From Pandoraea nosoerga (lineage in GTDB: Bacteria; Pseudomonadota; Gammaproteobacteria; Burkholderiales; Burkholderiaceae): a stretch of 64,000 bases of DNA. The position numbers and the translations under genes are program-made. Below the pieces are notes generated by a model. It saw only the letters and a program-made list of their open reading frames with translations, was not told the origin of the DNA and made no database searches. Positions 17,708 to 26,883 of the stretch are shown piece after piece; positions within the stretch are counted from its first letter, which is position 1; every line of letters starts with the position of its first letter. The stretch lies in contig NZ_CABPSC010000001.1 in assembly GCF_902459585.1 (NCBI RefSeq), forward strand, positions 1 to 64,000, read 5' to 3'.

Positions 17708-19078
17708 ATGTGGCCCAAACTCCGTGATTTTTTTGCGCGTGAACTGCTGACCCTGATCGATCCCACGCAGCCGAAGCACCGCCGAAGAAAGGTGCAAATC
17801 GTGGCGACGGTCGGCTCGGCGCTGACGTTGGGAATGGTGACCGCTTTCGGCGTGGCGCCCATGGTGCCGGAATCGGCGCGCAACGGTGCGAGCGTGACGC
17901 TGCCGCTCACCTTTCCCGACCTGGCCCGACAGATCCAGCAGCTCGACGCGCAATCCCAGACCTATATCCATCAAGTGGCAATGCGCCGCGGCGAGACGCT
18001 GGGCGACATGCTCTCGCGGCTGTCGATCCAGGACCCCACCGCCGAACGCTTCATCCGCGAGAATGCCGTTGCGCGCCGTCTGATCGGCGTGCCCGCCGGT
18101 CAGGTCGTGCAGGCCGAGACCGACGACGACGGCAAGCTCGTCTCGCTCTCCACCGTCCTGTCCACCGGCAGCGCCACGGCGCAGCAGCTCGTCATCGACC
18201 GCAACGACGACGGGCGTCTGCGCGCGCGCATGGAGCAGCTTGCGAACGACACCGAATGGGCCATGCGCTCGGGCGCCATCACGGGCAACTTCTTCACCGC
18301 GATGGACGACGCCGGCGTGCCCGATGCGGTCGTCGCGCAGATGGTCAACATCTTCTCCGGCGTGATCAACTTCCAGCGCGACGTGCGCCGCGGCGATCGC
18401 TTCCGCCTCGTCTATGAGGTGATCAAGCAGCAGGACCGCACGGTTCGCACCGGACGCGTGCTCGCCATCGAGTTCATCAACCAGGGCAAGACGCATCAGG
18501 CCATCTGGTACGCCGACCCGCAAGGCTCGCCCGAAGGCGCGTATTACGGCTTCGACGGCCGCAACCTGAAGCAGGCATTCCTGCGCACGCCGGTCGAGTT
18601 CTCGCGCATTTCGTCGGCGTTCGGCGGCCGTGAGCATCCGTTCCAGCATCAATGGAAGAAGCACGAGGGCGTGGATCTGGCCGCGCCCATCGGCACGCGC
18701 GTGTTCGCGGCCGGCGACGGCGTCGTCACGTTCGTTGGCAAGCAGAACGGCTACGGCAACCTGATCGAGATCGAGCACGCCGGCAACTACCAGACACGCT
18801 ACGCGCACCTCTCCGGCTTCGGCCCGGGGGTGAAGCCGGGCACGCGCGTCACGCAGGGCCAGGTCATCGGCTTCGTCGGCCAGACGGGCTGGGCGACCGG
18901 GCCGCACCTGCACTACGAGTTGCGCCTGAACGGAGTGCCGCGCAATCCGTTCGCGACCGACGTCGCCGCCGTCGCGCCGCTCTCGGGCGCCCGCCTGAAG
19001 CTGTTCGACATGTACGCGGAAAATCTGCTCAAGCGCATCGACCTGATGCGCACCGTCCAAGTCGCCGAGCGCGATTGA
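17708..19078 (+). CDS. M23 family peptidoglycan DD-metalloendopeptidase
   Basis: This 456-residue protein has a cytoplasmic N-terminus, one membrane anchor (about residues 40-60, ATVGSALTLGMVTAFGVAP) and a periplasmic part. That part starts with a LysM/OapA-like segment (RRGETLGDMLSRLSI) and ends in a LytM/M23 peptidase domain (about 310-420). The zinc ligands HxxxD are in KKHEGVDLAAPIG and the HxH in PHLHYELRLNG. Such proteins cut peptide cross-links of peptidoglycan during growth (MepM-type). The ATG at 17708 is preferred over a GTG at 17660 because the latter lies inside the leader hairpin. The next gene, anmK, recycles cell-wall sugars. Confidence 0.9.
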   Translation: MWPKLRDFFARELLTLIDPTQPKHRRRKVQIVATVGSALTLGMVTAFGVAPMVPESARNGASVTLPLTFPDLARQIQQLDAQSQTYIHQVAMRRGETLGDMLSRLSIQDPTAERFIRENAVARRLIGVPAGQVVQAETDDDGKLVSLSTVLSTGSATAQQLVIDRNDDGRLRARMEQLANDTEWAMRSGAITGNFFTAMDDAGVPDAVVAQMVNIFSGVINFQRDVRRGDRFRLVYEVIKQQDRTVRTGRVLAIEFINQGKTHQAIWYADPQGSPEGAYYGFDGRNLKQAFLRTPVEFSRISSAFGGREHPFQHQWKKHEGVDLAAPIGTRVFAAGDGVVTFVGKQNGYGNLIEIEHAGNYQTRYAHLSGFGPGVKPGTRVTQGQVIGFVGQTGWATGPHLHYELRLNGVPRNPFATDVAAVAPLSGARLKLFDMYAENLLKRIDLMRTVQVAERD

Positions 19079-19181
19079 GGTATGCTAGGGGCCGCACGGC
19101 GCGGGCTCAGCGAGCGATTGGCTCGCGAGCCCGGGCGGTGCGGCAGCCGATCGGGGCACTTCGTCGTGTCGCCGTTTTGTT

Positions 19182-19245
19182 GTGTCGCCGTGCCGCCGTG
19201 TCGCCGTGCCGCCGTGTCGCCGTGCCGCCGTGTCGTCGCCCCGCC
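19182..19245. repeat. 16-bp tandem repeat, three exact copies plus a partial
   Basis: GTGTCGCCGTGCCGCC occurs three times without error (19182-19229), followed by a diverged fourth copy (19230-19245). It fills the M23-anmK spacer and ends 38 bp before the anmK ATG. Copy-number change could move the distance between any upstream promoter and anmK. Confidence 0.85.
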
Positions 19246-19283
19246 GCCGCTATTCGCGCTATCCCTTCGCCCGCGCTTCGCTC

Positions 19284-20459
19284 ATGACTGACCTTTCCGC
19301 TCAAGACGCCCGCTCGGGCGCCACCGCGCCCTCCCCGCCGTCCCCGCCGTCGTCCCATTACATCGGCCTGATGTCCGGCACCAGCCTCGATGGCGTGGAT
19401 GGCGTGCTCGTGGCTTCGCCCGGCGGGCAAGTGCTGGCCGAAGCGTACATTGCATTTGCGCAGCCGCTGCGCGAGACGCTGATGGTGCTGCAAGCCCCGT
19501 CCGACAATGAGCTTCATCGCGAAGCGCTGGCTGCGAATGCGTTGGCTCGACACTATGCCGAATGCGTGAGCGAGCTGCTCGCCAAGGCTGGCTTGCCGGC
19601 GTCCGCGGTGACCGCCATCGGCGCGCATGGCCAGACGATCCGTCATCGCCCCGGCGAGTTCGACGGCGTGGGCTATACCCGCCAGCTCAACGCCCCCGCA
19701 CTGCTCGCCGAACTGACCGGCATCGACGTTGTCGCGGACTTGCGCAGCCGCGACGTCGCGGCCGGCGGCCAAGGCGCGCCGCTCGTGCCGGCCTACCATC
19801 AGGCGCGCTTCGCCGAGGCCGGCGAGACGCGCGTGGTCTGCAACCTCGGCGGCATCAGCAACGTCACGATCCTGCCGGCAGCCGCCACGGGCCGACCGGT
19901 GTCGGGCTTCGACTGCGGCCCGGGCAATGCCCTGCTCGACGGCTGGGCCGCGCGCCATCTCGGCAAGCCCTATGACGACGGCGGCGCATGGGGCGCAAGC
20001 GGACGCGTGGACGAGGCGCTGCTCGCCGCCCTGTTGAGCGAGCCGTATTTCACGCAGACGCCACCCAAGAGCACCGGACGCGACCTGTTCCACGCCGCGT
20101 GGCTCGACGGCAAGCTAGCCGCATTTCCCAACGTCGCCCCCGTTGACGTGCAAGCCACACTCGTCGCGCTCACGGCGCAGTGCGTGGCCAACGACGTGCT
20201 GGGTCATGCCTCGGACTGCAGGAGCTTCTACGCCTGCGGCGGCGGCACGCGCAATGCCGCGCTCATGCAGGCGATTGCCGAACGCCTGCCCGGCGTCAGC
20301 GTCGCGACGACGCAAGCGCTTGGCGTGCCCCCGCATCAGGTCGAGGCACTGGCGTTCGCCTGGCTCGCCGAGCGCTGTCTCGCGCGCGAACCGGGGAATC
20401 TTCCGTCGGTCACCGGCGCGAAGGGCCCGCGCATTCTGGGCGCCATCTATCCCCGCTGA
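19284..20459 (+). CDS. anmK: Anhydro-N-acetylmuramic acid kinase
   Basis: The 391-residue kinase converts anhydroMurNAc plus ATP to MurNAc-6-phosphate in peptidoglycan recycling. Family motifs are [17 protein letters not shown] (ATP-binding start), [45 protein letters not shown] and [12 protein letters not shown] place the start at the ATG at 19284; the frame is open upstream through the 16-bp repeat, but that part is only repeat translation. An Ala/Pro/Ser-rich stretch of about 20 residues precedes the conserved domain. It follows the M23 endopeptidase gene in the same direction. Confidence 0.95.
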   Translation: MTDLSAQDARSGATAPSPPSPPSSHYIGLMSGTSLDGVDGVLVASPGGQVLAEAYIAFAQPLRETLMVLQAPSDNELHREALAANALARHYAECVSELLAKAGLPASAVTAIGAHGQTIRHRPGEFDGVGYTRQLNAPALLAELTGIDVVADLRSRDVAAGGQGAPLVPAYHQARFAEAGETRVVCNLGGISNVTILPAAATGRPVSGFDCGPGNALLDGWAARHLGKPYDDGGAWGASGRVDEALLAALLSEPYFTQTPPKSTGRDLFHAAWLDGKLAAFPNVAPVDVQATLVALTAQCVANDVLGHASDCRSFYACGGGTRNAALMQAIAERLPGVSVATTQALGVPPHQVEALAFAWLAERCLAREPGNLPSVTGAKGPRILGAIYPR

Positions 20460-20504
20460 CATCCCGTGACCGTGGCGCGACCGGCACCGCGCCACCTTTT
20501 GAAC

Positions 20505-20537
20505 GGACAAAAAAATACCCCTCCGGGGAGGGGTATT
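20505..20537 (-). terminator. Rho-independent terminator of erpA
   Basis: AATACCCCTCC and GGAGGGGTATT (20514-20537) form the stem. An A-run on the plus strand before it gives a U-tract for the minus-strand erpA transcript. It may also help stop anmK from the other side. Confidence 0.8.
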
Positions 20538-20613
20538 GCGGGATATTGCCTGCATGCCCGCGCGCCTCGTCGCCGATGCGCCCCCGGCATTGCCTCCCGT
20601 CAGTCCTGTTCGC

Positions 20614-20979
20614 TCAGACCGAGAACGACGAGCCGCAGCCACACGTCGTGGTCGCGTTCGGGTTCTTGATCACGAACTGGGCGCCGTTGATATCTTCCTT
20701 GTAGTCGATCTCGGCGCCGACGAGGTATTGATAGCTCATCGAGTCGATCAGCAGCGACACGCCGTTCTTGTCGAGCACGGTGTCGTCTTCGTTGACGTCT
20801 TCATCGAAGGTGAAACCGTACTGAAAGCCGGAGCACCCGCCGCCCTGCACGAAAACGCGCAGTTTGAGCTCGGGGTTGCCTTCCTCGTCGATCAGTTGCT
20901 TGACCTTGTCCGCGGCGCTGTCGGTAAAGACCAGGAACGCGGGCATTTCCGTGACGGCGGCCTCAAGCGGTGCGTTCAT
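20614..20979 (-). CDS. erpA: Iron-sulfur cluster insertion protein ErpA
   Basis: This 121-residue A-type carrier delivers [2Fe-2S]/[4Fe-4S] clusters to apo-enzymes, among them the isoprenoid enzymes IspG/IspH. The three cluster-binding cysteines are C49 in [11 protein letters not shown] and C113/C115 in TTCGCGSSF. The FDEDVNEDD stretch and [18 protein letters not shown] segment fit ErpA better than IscA. A TAGAAT -10 candidate (21009-21014 on the minus strand) lies about 30 bp ahead, so it may be transcribed alone, although argC lies upstream in the same direction. Confidence 0.93.
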   Translation of the reverse strand: MNAPLEAAVTEMPAFLVFTDSAADKVKQLIDEEGNPELKLRVFVQGGGCSGFQYGFTFDEDVNEDDTVLDKNGVSLLIDSMSYQYLVGAEIDYKEDINGAQFVIKNPNATTTCGCGSSFSV

Positions 20980-21076
20980 CGCAAATCTCCAAAAATCGTT
21001 TCGGTACCATTCTAGTCCCTAATCCCAAATCGTGCCGGGTGCCGAAAAATCAAGGGCTTAGAAACGATAAATACCG

Positions 21077-22120
21077 TTACGGCAGTACGGGAATATGGGT
21101 GAGGCCCGTATTCTCCGGCAAGCCGAACATCAGGTTCATACACTGCACGCCCTGACCGGACGCGCCCTTGACCAGGTTGTCCTCGACCACGAGGATGACC
21201 AGCGTGTCTTCATTGCCCGGACGATGCACTGCCACGCGCACGTAGTTCGAGGCGCGCACCCAGCGCGTCTCGGGCATCGAACCGGCCGGCAGCACGTCCA
21301 CGAACGGCTCGCCGGCGTAGTACGTCTCGAACAGCGCCTGGAAGTCGGTGTCGCGGGCCTCGGGAAGGATCGTCGCGTAGAGCGTCGAATGAATGCCGCG
21401 GATGGTCGGCAACAGGTGCGGCACGAACGTCAGGCCCACCTCGTAGCCGGCGATCGCCTCGAGCCCCTGCTTGATTTCCGGATGGTGACGGTGCCCCTTC
21501 ACGCCGTATGCCTTGAAGTTGTCGGCCGTCTCCGCGAGGATCAGCGACGTCTCGCCCTTGCGGCCGGCGCCGCTCGCGCCCGACTTCGCGTCGGCGATCA
21601 GATGCTTCGGGTCGACGAGCTTGCGCCCCCCCGCGAACAGCGGTGCATAGCCGAGCTGAACGGACGTCGGATAGCAACCCGGCAGGCCGATCACGCGCGC
21701 GCTCTTGATCTGCTCGCGATTGATTTCGGGCAGGCCGTAGACGGCTTCTTCGAGAATGTCCGGGCAGGCGTGCGGCATGCCGTACCACTTCTCGAACGTG
21801 GCCGTGTCCTTCAGGCGGAAGTCGGCCGCCAGATCGATCACGCGCACACCGGCGGCGAGCAGCTCGCGCGCCTGCGACATGGCCACGCCGTGGGGCGTGG
21901 CGAAGAACACCACGTCGCAGTCGGTCAGACGGGCATCGTCGGGCGTGACGAACGCCAGATCGACACGGCCTCGCAGGTTCGGATACATGTCGGCGACCGG
22001 CGTACCCGCTTCCTTGCGCGAGGTAATCGCCGTCAACTTCACTTCCGGATGCTGCGCGAGCAGACGGAGGAGCTCCACACCCGTATAGCCGGTGCCGCCT
22101 ACGATACCTACCTTGACCAT
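21077..22120 (-). CDS. argC: N-acetyl-gamma-glutamyl-phosphate reductase
   Basis: This 347-residue enzyme performs the third step of arginine synthesis, the NADPH-dependent reduction of N-acetylglutamyl phosphate to the semialdehyde. [17 protein letters not shown] binds NADPH, C149 in GLPGCYPTS is the catalytic cysteine, and HRHHPEIKQ carries the catalytic histidine. Length and motif order match type 1 ArgC. It stands apart from other arg genes here, between erpA and the rpsI terminator. Confidence 0.97.
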   Translation of the reverse strand: MVKVGIVGGTGYTGVELLRLLAQHPEVKLTAITSRKEAGTPVADMYPNLRGRVDLAFVTPDDARLTDCDVVFFATPHGVAMSQARELLAAGVRVIDLAADFRLKDTATFEKWYGMPHACPDILEEAVYGLPEINREQIKSARVIGLPGCYPTSVQLGYAPLFAGGRKLVDPKHLIADAKSGASGAGRKGETSLILAETADNFKAYGVKGHRHHPEIKQGLEAIAGYEVGLTFVPHLLPTIRGIHSTLYATILPEARDTDFQALFETYYAGEPFVDVLPAGSMPETRWVRASNYVRVAVHRPGNEDTLVILVVEDNLVKGASGQGVQCMNLMFGLPENTGLTHIPVLP

Positions 22121-22234
22121 GTCCCACCCCTTTGAATCGGAACCGCGATTCTATCAAGCTTCCACGACACGTGTGACGCGGCGCCACGCCGGCCGTCGGG
22201 CGGCGCCGCGCGCGTGAGCGTGGCGCCGTAAATG

Positions 22235-22260
22235 AAAAAAGGCCGCGCGAGGCGGCCTTT
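22235..22260 (-). terminator. Rho-independent terminator of rplM-rpsI
   Basis: AAAGGCCGC/GCGGCCTTT (22238-22260) with a 5-nt loop, flanked by plus-strand A residues that give minus-strand U residues. It ends the ribosomal-protein transcript about 40 bp after rpsI. Confidence 0.85.
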
Positions 22261-22302
22261 CCTGCATCTGCTTGCGGCAGATGCGAACAAGCACTCGTGC
22301 GA

Positions 22303-22698
22303 TTAACGCTTCGAGAATTGCTTGCGTCGGCGGGCCTTGTGCAGACCAACCTTCTTACGTTCGACTTCACGGGCATCGCGCGTGACGAAGCCAGCGGTCG
22401 ACAGCGTCGGCTTGAGCGTCGCGTCGTAGTCGATCAGTGCGCGGGTGATGCCGTGACGAACCGCACCGGCCTGACCCGTTTCACCGCCGCCCGAGACGTT
22501 GACCTTGATGTCGAACGTTTCGGCGTGGTTGGTCAGCTCGAGCGGCTGACGGACGATCATCAGCGACGTTTCACGAGCAAAGTACTCTTTGATCGGCTTG
22601 CCATTGACGACGATGTCGCCCTTGCCAGCCTTGATGAACACACGAGCGACGGCGCTCTTGCGACGGCCGGTGCCGTAATTCCAATCGTTTTTGAACAT
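22303..22698 (-). CDS. rpsI: 30S ribosomal protein uS9
   Basis: The 131-residue protein belongs to the small subunit head near the P site. [15 protein letters not shown] at the start, [15 protein letters not shown] and the basic C-terminal tail ending [11 protein letters not shown], which contacts P-site tRNA, are the standard uS9 features. It follows rplM by 10 bp as in nearly all bacteria. Confidence 0.98.
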   Translation of the reverse strand: MFKNDWNYGTGRRKSAVARVFIKAGKGDIVVNGKPIKEYFARETSLMIVRQPLELTNHAETFDIKVNVSGGGETGQAGAVRHGITRALIDYDATLKPTLSTAGFVTRDAREVERKKVGLHKARRRKQFSKR

Positions 22699-22708
22699 GG
22701 CGTGGCCC

Positions 22709-23137
22709 TTAGATCTCGAGCGACTTCGGTTGCTGCGCTTCGTGCGGATGGTTGCCGTCGGCGTAAACCTTCAGCTTCTTGATCATCGCATAGCCCAGCG
22801 GACCCTTCGGCAGCATGCCCTTCACGGCCTTCTCGAGCGCACGGCCCGGGAAACGCTCCTGCATCTTGCCAAACGTGGTTTCGTAGATACCGCCCGGATA
22901 ACCGGTGTGGCGGTAGTACTTCTTGTCAGTTTGCTTTGCGCCCGTGACTTTCAGCTTGGCAGCGTTGACGATGATGATGTAGTCACCAGTATCAACGTGC
23001 GGCGTGAATTCAGGCTTGTGCTTGCCGCGCAGACGGCGTGCCACTTCGCTGGCGACACGGCCGAGGACTTTGTCCGTCGCGTCAATCACAAACCATTCGC
23101 GCGTCACCTCTGCCGGCTTAGCGGAAAACGTCTTCAT
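22709..23137 (-). CDS. rplM: 50S ribosomal protein uL13
   Basis: The 142-residue protein is an early-assembly large-subunit protein. [44 protein letters not shown] and [12 protein letters not shown] are all classic uL13 sequence. The ATG at 23137 gives the exact family length. In E. coli, L13 can repress its own operon by binding the leader, and the roughly 149-nt leader here would allow similar control. Confidence 0.98.
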   Translation of the reverse strand: MKTFSAKPAEVTREWFVIDATDKVLGRVASEVARRLRGKHKPEFTPHVDTGDYIIIVNAAKLKVTGAKQTDKKYYRHTGYPGGIYETTFGKMQERFPGRALEKAVKGMLPKGPLGYAMIKKLKVYADGNHPHEAQQPKSLEI

Positions 23138-23298
23138 GATCGATCCAAAAAAAATACTGTTTGCCCCATAGACACCAACTTCCTGCTTGTCTGCCGGCCG
23201 CGTCCTGGCAACACTTCGGTCGCATGGCGCAGTCCTGTGCTTGCAGGCTCTCCCTGATGCATTTTCCGTGGGCATTTCCGGAAAAGCCGTTGATTATA
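23138..23298 (-). promoter_or_regulatory. rplM promoter and long leader
   Basis: On the minus strand, TATAAT (23293-23298) lies 18 bp after TTACCG. The start near 23286 gives a leader of about 149 nt. Its 5' end forms the hairpin TTTTCCG/CGGAAAA (23262-23285). A run of eight A/T pairs lies just before the rplM start. The leader may carry autoregulation by L13. Confidence 0.5.
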
Positions 23299-23340
23299 CA
23301 GAAAAAAGCTGTCGCTCGGTAAACGCCGTTTCCGGCAACA

Positions 23341-23439
23341 CAAAAAAAAAACCCGAACCTCGAGGGTCCGGGTTAAATCCACCAAAGGAGGAGGGTGGAG
23401 GAGACACTTGCAGCGTTGCTGTGAAGCACAACAACCAAT
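23341..23439 (-). ncRNA. Putative small RNA with anti-Shine-Dalgarno hairpin loop
   Basis: On the minus strand, TTGCAT (23469-23474) and TACACT (23446-23451) are spaced by exactly 17 bp, a near-ideal sigma-70 promoter, with a start near 23439. The transcript ends at a strong terminator: stem AACCCG...CGGGTT (23350-23374), then ten U residues. Between them, CCACC/GGTGG (23379-23398) forms a hairpin whose 10-nt loop is CUCCUCCUUU, complementary to ribosome-binding sites. A first small hairpin (GUUG/CAAC) lies near the 5' end. No ORF of note is inside. It is an independent unit ending before the rplM promoter. Confidence 0.7.
23350..23374 (-). terminator. Rho-independent terminator of the small RNA
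   Basis: AACCCG/CGGGTT with an inner ACC/GGT extension, followed on the minus strand by ten consecutive U residues (plus-strand A residues at 23342-23351). Confidence 0.85.
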
Positions 23440-23445
23440 GACTGA

Positions 23446-23474
23446 AGTGTAGCAAACGTCATGGTGCAATGCAA
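23446..23474 (-). promoter_or_regulatory. Sigma-70 promoter of the small RNA
   Basis: TTGCAT-17 bp-TACACT on the minus strand, inside an AT-rich patch that runs to about 23660. Confidence 0.65.
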
Positions 23475-23774
23475 GAAAATTTATAGTGCGAAATACAACA
23501 CCATAATATGAAATTCAAAACGAAAATCACCAGAACAGAAAAATCGTTAAAATTCAACGACTTAATAGCATTCAACGTCTCGGCATCGATCTCCAACTAG
23601 CGGGATCGACCTGAATTTAGGGTTTCTCCCCCTGAAAACCCGATCAAAAAAGCGCCAATATTGCGACGCAGCAACCCGCACCGAAAACGTCGGCGCCCTC
23701 GGTTGCGGGACGGTACGCACGATTGCGGAAGCCGCTACAATTTTTGCTTGAACGAGAAATCGGGGTTTCGAGAT

Positions 23775-24197
23775 ATGGAATGCAAGGTTAGCTGGATGGG
23801 CCAGGACGGCATGGCTTTCGTCGCGCAGACGGGCAGCGGTCACATCGTCGCGATGGACGGGGCGCCGGAGGGCGGTGGGCACAATCAGGCGCCACGTCCG
23901 ATGGAAATGCTGCTGGTCGGCACCGGCGGCTGCACGGCATACGACGTGGTACTGATCCTGAAGAAGAGCCGTGCCGAGGTAAAGGGGTGCAGCGTGACGC
24001 TCAAGGCCGAGCGCGCCAGCGAAGATCCGAAGGTGTTCACCAAGATCCATTTCCATTTCACCGTCACGGGGCGCAACCTGAACCCCGCCACGGTCGAGCG
24101 CGCGGTGACCCTGTCGCATGACAAGTACTGCTCGGCGTCGATCATGCTCGCGAAGACGGCGGAGCTCACGCACAGCGTGGAAATCGTCGAAGGCTGA
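23775..24197 (+). CDS. OsmC family peroxiredoxin-like protein (YhfA type)
   Basis: This 140-residue protein matches the OsmC/Ohr superfamily. The two redox cysteines are C53 in VGTGGCTAYDV and C119 in HDKYCSASIM. Family proteins detoxify organic or inorganic peroxides using these thiols. The short form without an extra N-terminal domain resembles E. coli YhfA more than Ohr. The ATG at 23775 gives the right length. TACAAT at 23736-23741 is a likely -10, with a leader of about 28 nt. Confidence 0.9.
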   Translation: MECKVSWMGQDGMAFVAQTGSGHIVAMDGAPEGGGHNQAPRPMEMLLVGTGGCTAYDVVLILKKSRAEVKGCSVTLKAERASEDPKVFTKIHFHFTVTGRNLNPATVERAVTLSHDKYCSASIMLAKTAELTHSVEIVEG

Positions 24198-24219
24198 TCG
24201 CGGCTCGCGCCGCAGATGC

Positions 24220-24249
24220 GCAAAAGGCTCCCTCGCGGGAGCCTTTTGC
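24220..24249. terminator. Bidirectional terminator between osmC-like gene and rnpB
   Basis: GCAAAAGGCTCCC-TCGC-GGGAGCCTTTTGC is a perfect 13-bp hairpin. The internal AAAA/TTTT ends work as U-tracts for both directions. Confidence 0.85.
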
Positions 24250-24258
24250 ATTCATCGG

Positions 24259-24672
<414 letters not shown>

Positions 24673-24679
24673 GGGCCGA

Positions 24680-24685
24680 AGTGTA
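24680..24685 (-). promoter_or_regulatory. Putative -10 element of rnpB
   Basis: TACACT on the minus strand lies 7 bp before the predicted RNase P RNA 5' end, which fits well. The -35 is unclear. Confidence 0.6.
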
Positions 24686-24717
24686 TCACGCGTGCCGGCG
24701 TCGACGCCGCAACGCTC

Positions 24718-24748
24718 ACGCCCCCACTGACGCCCCCACTGACGCCCC
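24718..24748. repeat. 12-bp tandem repeat, about 2.5 copies
   Basis: ACGCCCCCACTG occurs twice exactly, then breaks down into ACGCCCC. It lies between the rnpB promoter and the end of the DUF3025 gene. Confidence 0.6.
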
Positions 24749-24772
24749 GCCCTCCGGCGGCGCCCGCCGCCG

Positions 24773-25567
24773 CTACGGCTTCCGGCGCCTCCCGGTGCGA
24801 AACACCGTCGTATCGAGATAAAAGCCCGGATCGGCGTTGGCAGCCCACCATCCGGGAATGCCCAACACCGGCAGCGGCGCGAAGTCGCGTGTGGCGAGCG
24901 GCGCGACCGCGAGCGTCGGGGCGATCCGGTCGTCGAGCCAGCGGCGCCGCTGCGGCGGGGCCCAGCCGAAATAGTCGGCTGGCACGTCGACGATCCACGC
25001 GTGCGCGGTGATCGACTTGTACGGTGCGACCAGCTTCTCCAGCAAGGCGTGCCCGAACGGCTGGACTTCGCAGGCGAGGCCCCAGTGGGCGCGGCGTTCG
25101 ACGAACAACGTGTGCCAGTCGAAAGCGCGCAGCGCCGCCCCGAGCGACGAGTCGCTGCATGCGAAGATGACGGCGTTTTCATCGAAAAGCGTAGCGGCGT
25201 CGCGCGTGGCCCCGCGAGTCGGCTGTACGCCTCGCGCAGCGAGGGCCGCCGCCTGGCGCGCATTGAGCGCCGCTTTGCCGCGCGGATACGTCAGCCAGAT
25301 GAGTGCGTTGAAGAAATCGTGCAAATTGCGGCGCGTCGGCACGCCTCCCGTCGCGGCAATGAACGCCTCGTAGGCGGTGCCGGCCGGCAGTGCCTCTTGC
25401 GCGACGAAACGAAGCGGGCACCCCTGCCCGCTCGTGAGTCCGGCAGCGGCGGCCTGCGCGGCCAGTGCCTCGCGCCAGTCGGACGCGGCGAGCGCGTGCT
25501 GCCCGAGCGCCGACACCGCGGCGAACCACGGTGCGGCCCAGTCGATCTGTGGCAACCCCGCCGTCAT
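24773..25567 (-). CDS. DUF3025 domain-containing protein
   Basis: This 264-residue protein matches the proteobacterial DUF3025 family. Recognisable stretches are TRRNLHDFFNALIWLTYPRGKAALN-type sequence around residues 80-105, FDENAVIFACSD, and HALLEKLVAPYKSITAHAW. There is no signal peptide or membrane helix and no known catalytic motif. Its function is unknown. It lies 83 bp downstream of pyrC in the same orientation and could be co-transcribed. Its C-terminus is basic (TGRRRKP). Confidence 0.85.
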   Translation of the reverse strand: MTAGLPQIDWAAPWFAAVSALGQHALAASDWREALAAQAAAAGLTSGQGCPLRFVAQEALPAGTAYEAFIAATGGVPTRRNLHDFFNALIWLTYPRGKAALNARQAAALAARGVQPTRGATRDAATLFDENAVIFACSDSSLGAALRAFDWHTLFVERRAHWGLACEVQPFGHALLEKLVAPYKSITAHAWIVDVPADYFGWAPPQRRRWLDDRIAPTLAVAPLATRDFAPLPVLGIPGWWAANADPGFYLDTTVFRTGRRRKP

Positions 25568-25650
25568 GGCAACACCACCGGCGCTCGGCGCCTCGTTGCC
25601 CTGCCGCCTGAGCGGCCTGCCGCGACATACGGCAATCTGGTGCGCGCCAC

Positions 25651-26688
25651 TCAGCCCTTGAGCTTCCAGCCGATGACTTCGCCGCCGCGCAGCGGCACGA
25701 CCGTTGCGTCACCCATCGGCAGTTCAGCCGGCAACTCCCACGCCTCGCGCACGAGCGTGATCTTGTCGGTGTTGCGTGGCAGCGCGTAGAAGTCCGGGCC
25801 GTGGAAGCTCGCGAAGCCTTCCAGCTTGTCGAGCGCGCCGGCCTTGTCGAACGCTTCCGCATACAGCTCGATCGCGTGCAGCGCCGTGTAGCAACCGGCG
25901 CAGCCGCAGGCGGCTTCCTTCACGCCACGGGCGTGCGGCGCGCTGTCCGTGCCCAGGAAGAACCGGCGGCTGCCCGAGGTGGCCGCCTTGACCAGCGCCT
26001 CGCGATGCGTCTCGCGCTTGAGCACGGGCAGGCAGTAATAGTGCGGGCGAATGCCGCCGGTGAAGATCGCGTTGCGGTTGTACAGCAGGTGATGCGCGGT
26101 GATGGTGGCGGCGATCGGACCGTCGGCCTGAGCGACGTACTCGGCCGCGTCCTTCGTGGTGATGTGCTCGAAAACGACCTTCAGAGCCGGGTAATCGCGG
26201 CGCAGTGGCGTCATGACGCGGTCGATGAAGACCTTTTCGCGATCGAAGATATCGATGTCCGCGCTCGTCACCTCACCGTGCACCAGCAGCGGCATGCCGA
26301 CTTCCTGCATCGCTTCGAGCGCGCCGCGGCACTTCGCGAGGTCGGTCACACCCGCGTCGGAGTTCGTCGTGGCCCCGGCCGGGTAGAGCTTCACGCCGTG
26401 CACGAAGCCCGACGCCTTGGCGCGGCGGATCTCGTCGCCCGGCGTGTTGTCGGTCAGGTATAGCGTCATCAACGGCTCGAACGTGTTGCCGGCCGGGCGC
26501 GCGGCGAGGATGCGCTCGCGATAGGCGGCGGCCTGCTCGGTCGTGGTGACCGGCGGCTTGAGGTTCGGCATGATGATCGCGCGGCCGAACTGGCGGGCGC
26601 TGTCGGGCAGCACACTCCTGAGCACGTCGCCATCGCGTACGTGCAGATGCCAGTCATCGGGGCGGGTGATGGTCAGTTGGGTCGTCAT
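25651..26688 (-). CDS. pyrC: Dihydroorotase
   Basis: The 345-residue zinc amidohydrolase makes dihydroorotate from N-carbamoyl-aspartate in pyrimidine synthesis. [10 protein letters not shown] gives the HxH metal ligands, [14 protein letters not shown] the carboxylated lysine (K in VKLYPAG), HGEVTS and FEHITTKD further histidines, and GTDSAPHA the catalytic aspartate. This is the type II (E. coli-like) dihydroorotase. The ATG at 26688 matches the family start. It is divergent from the glutamine amidotransferase gene across 195 bp. Confidence 0.97.
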   Translation of the reverse strand: MTTQLTITRPDDWHLHVRDGDVLRSVLPDSARQFGRAIIMPNLKPPVTTTEQAAAYRERILAARPAGNTFEPLMTLYLTDNTPGDEIRRAKASGFVHGVKLYPAGATTNSDAGVTDLAKCRGALEAMQEVGMPLLVHGEVTSADIDIFDREKVFIDRVMTPLRRDYPALKVVFEHITTKDAAEYVAQADGPIAATITAHHLLYNRNAIFTGGIRPHYYCLPVLKRETHREALVKAATSGSRRFFLGTDSAPHARGVKEAACGCAGCYTALHAIELYAEAFDKAGALDKLEGFASFHGPDFYALPRNTDKITLVREAWELPAELPMGDATVVPLRGGEVIGWKLKG

Positions 26689-26883
26689 GGGCGTTTTCCG
26701 GGGCTTGGGGGACGGCTGGCCCATGAAGGCCGCGGCGGCGCGAGATGACGCGTGCGCGCGACGGACTTTTTGGGCGGGAATGTACGTACACAGGGGCCGA
26801 TGCTATGCTTGTGCAACCCCATATTGTAACGGTTGCGGCGCTCCGACACGACGTGCGCAGCCCATCATCGATTTGCCCGTCCC

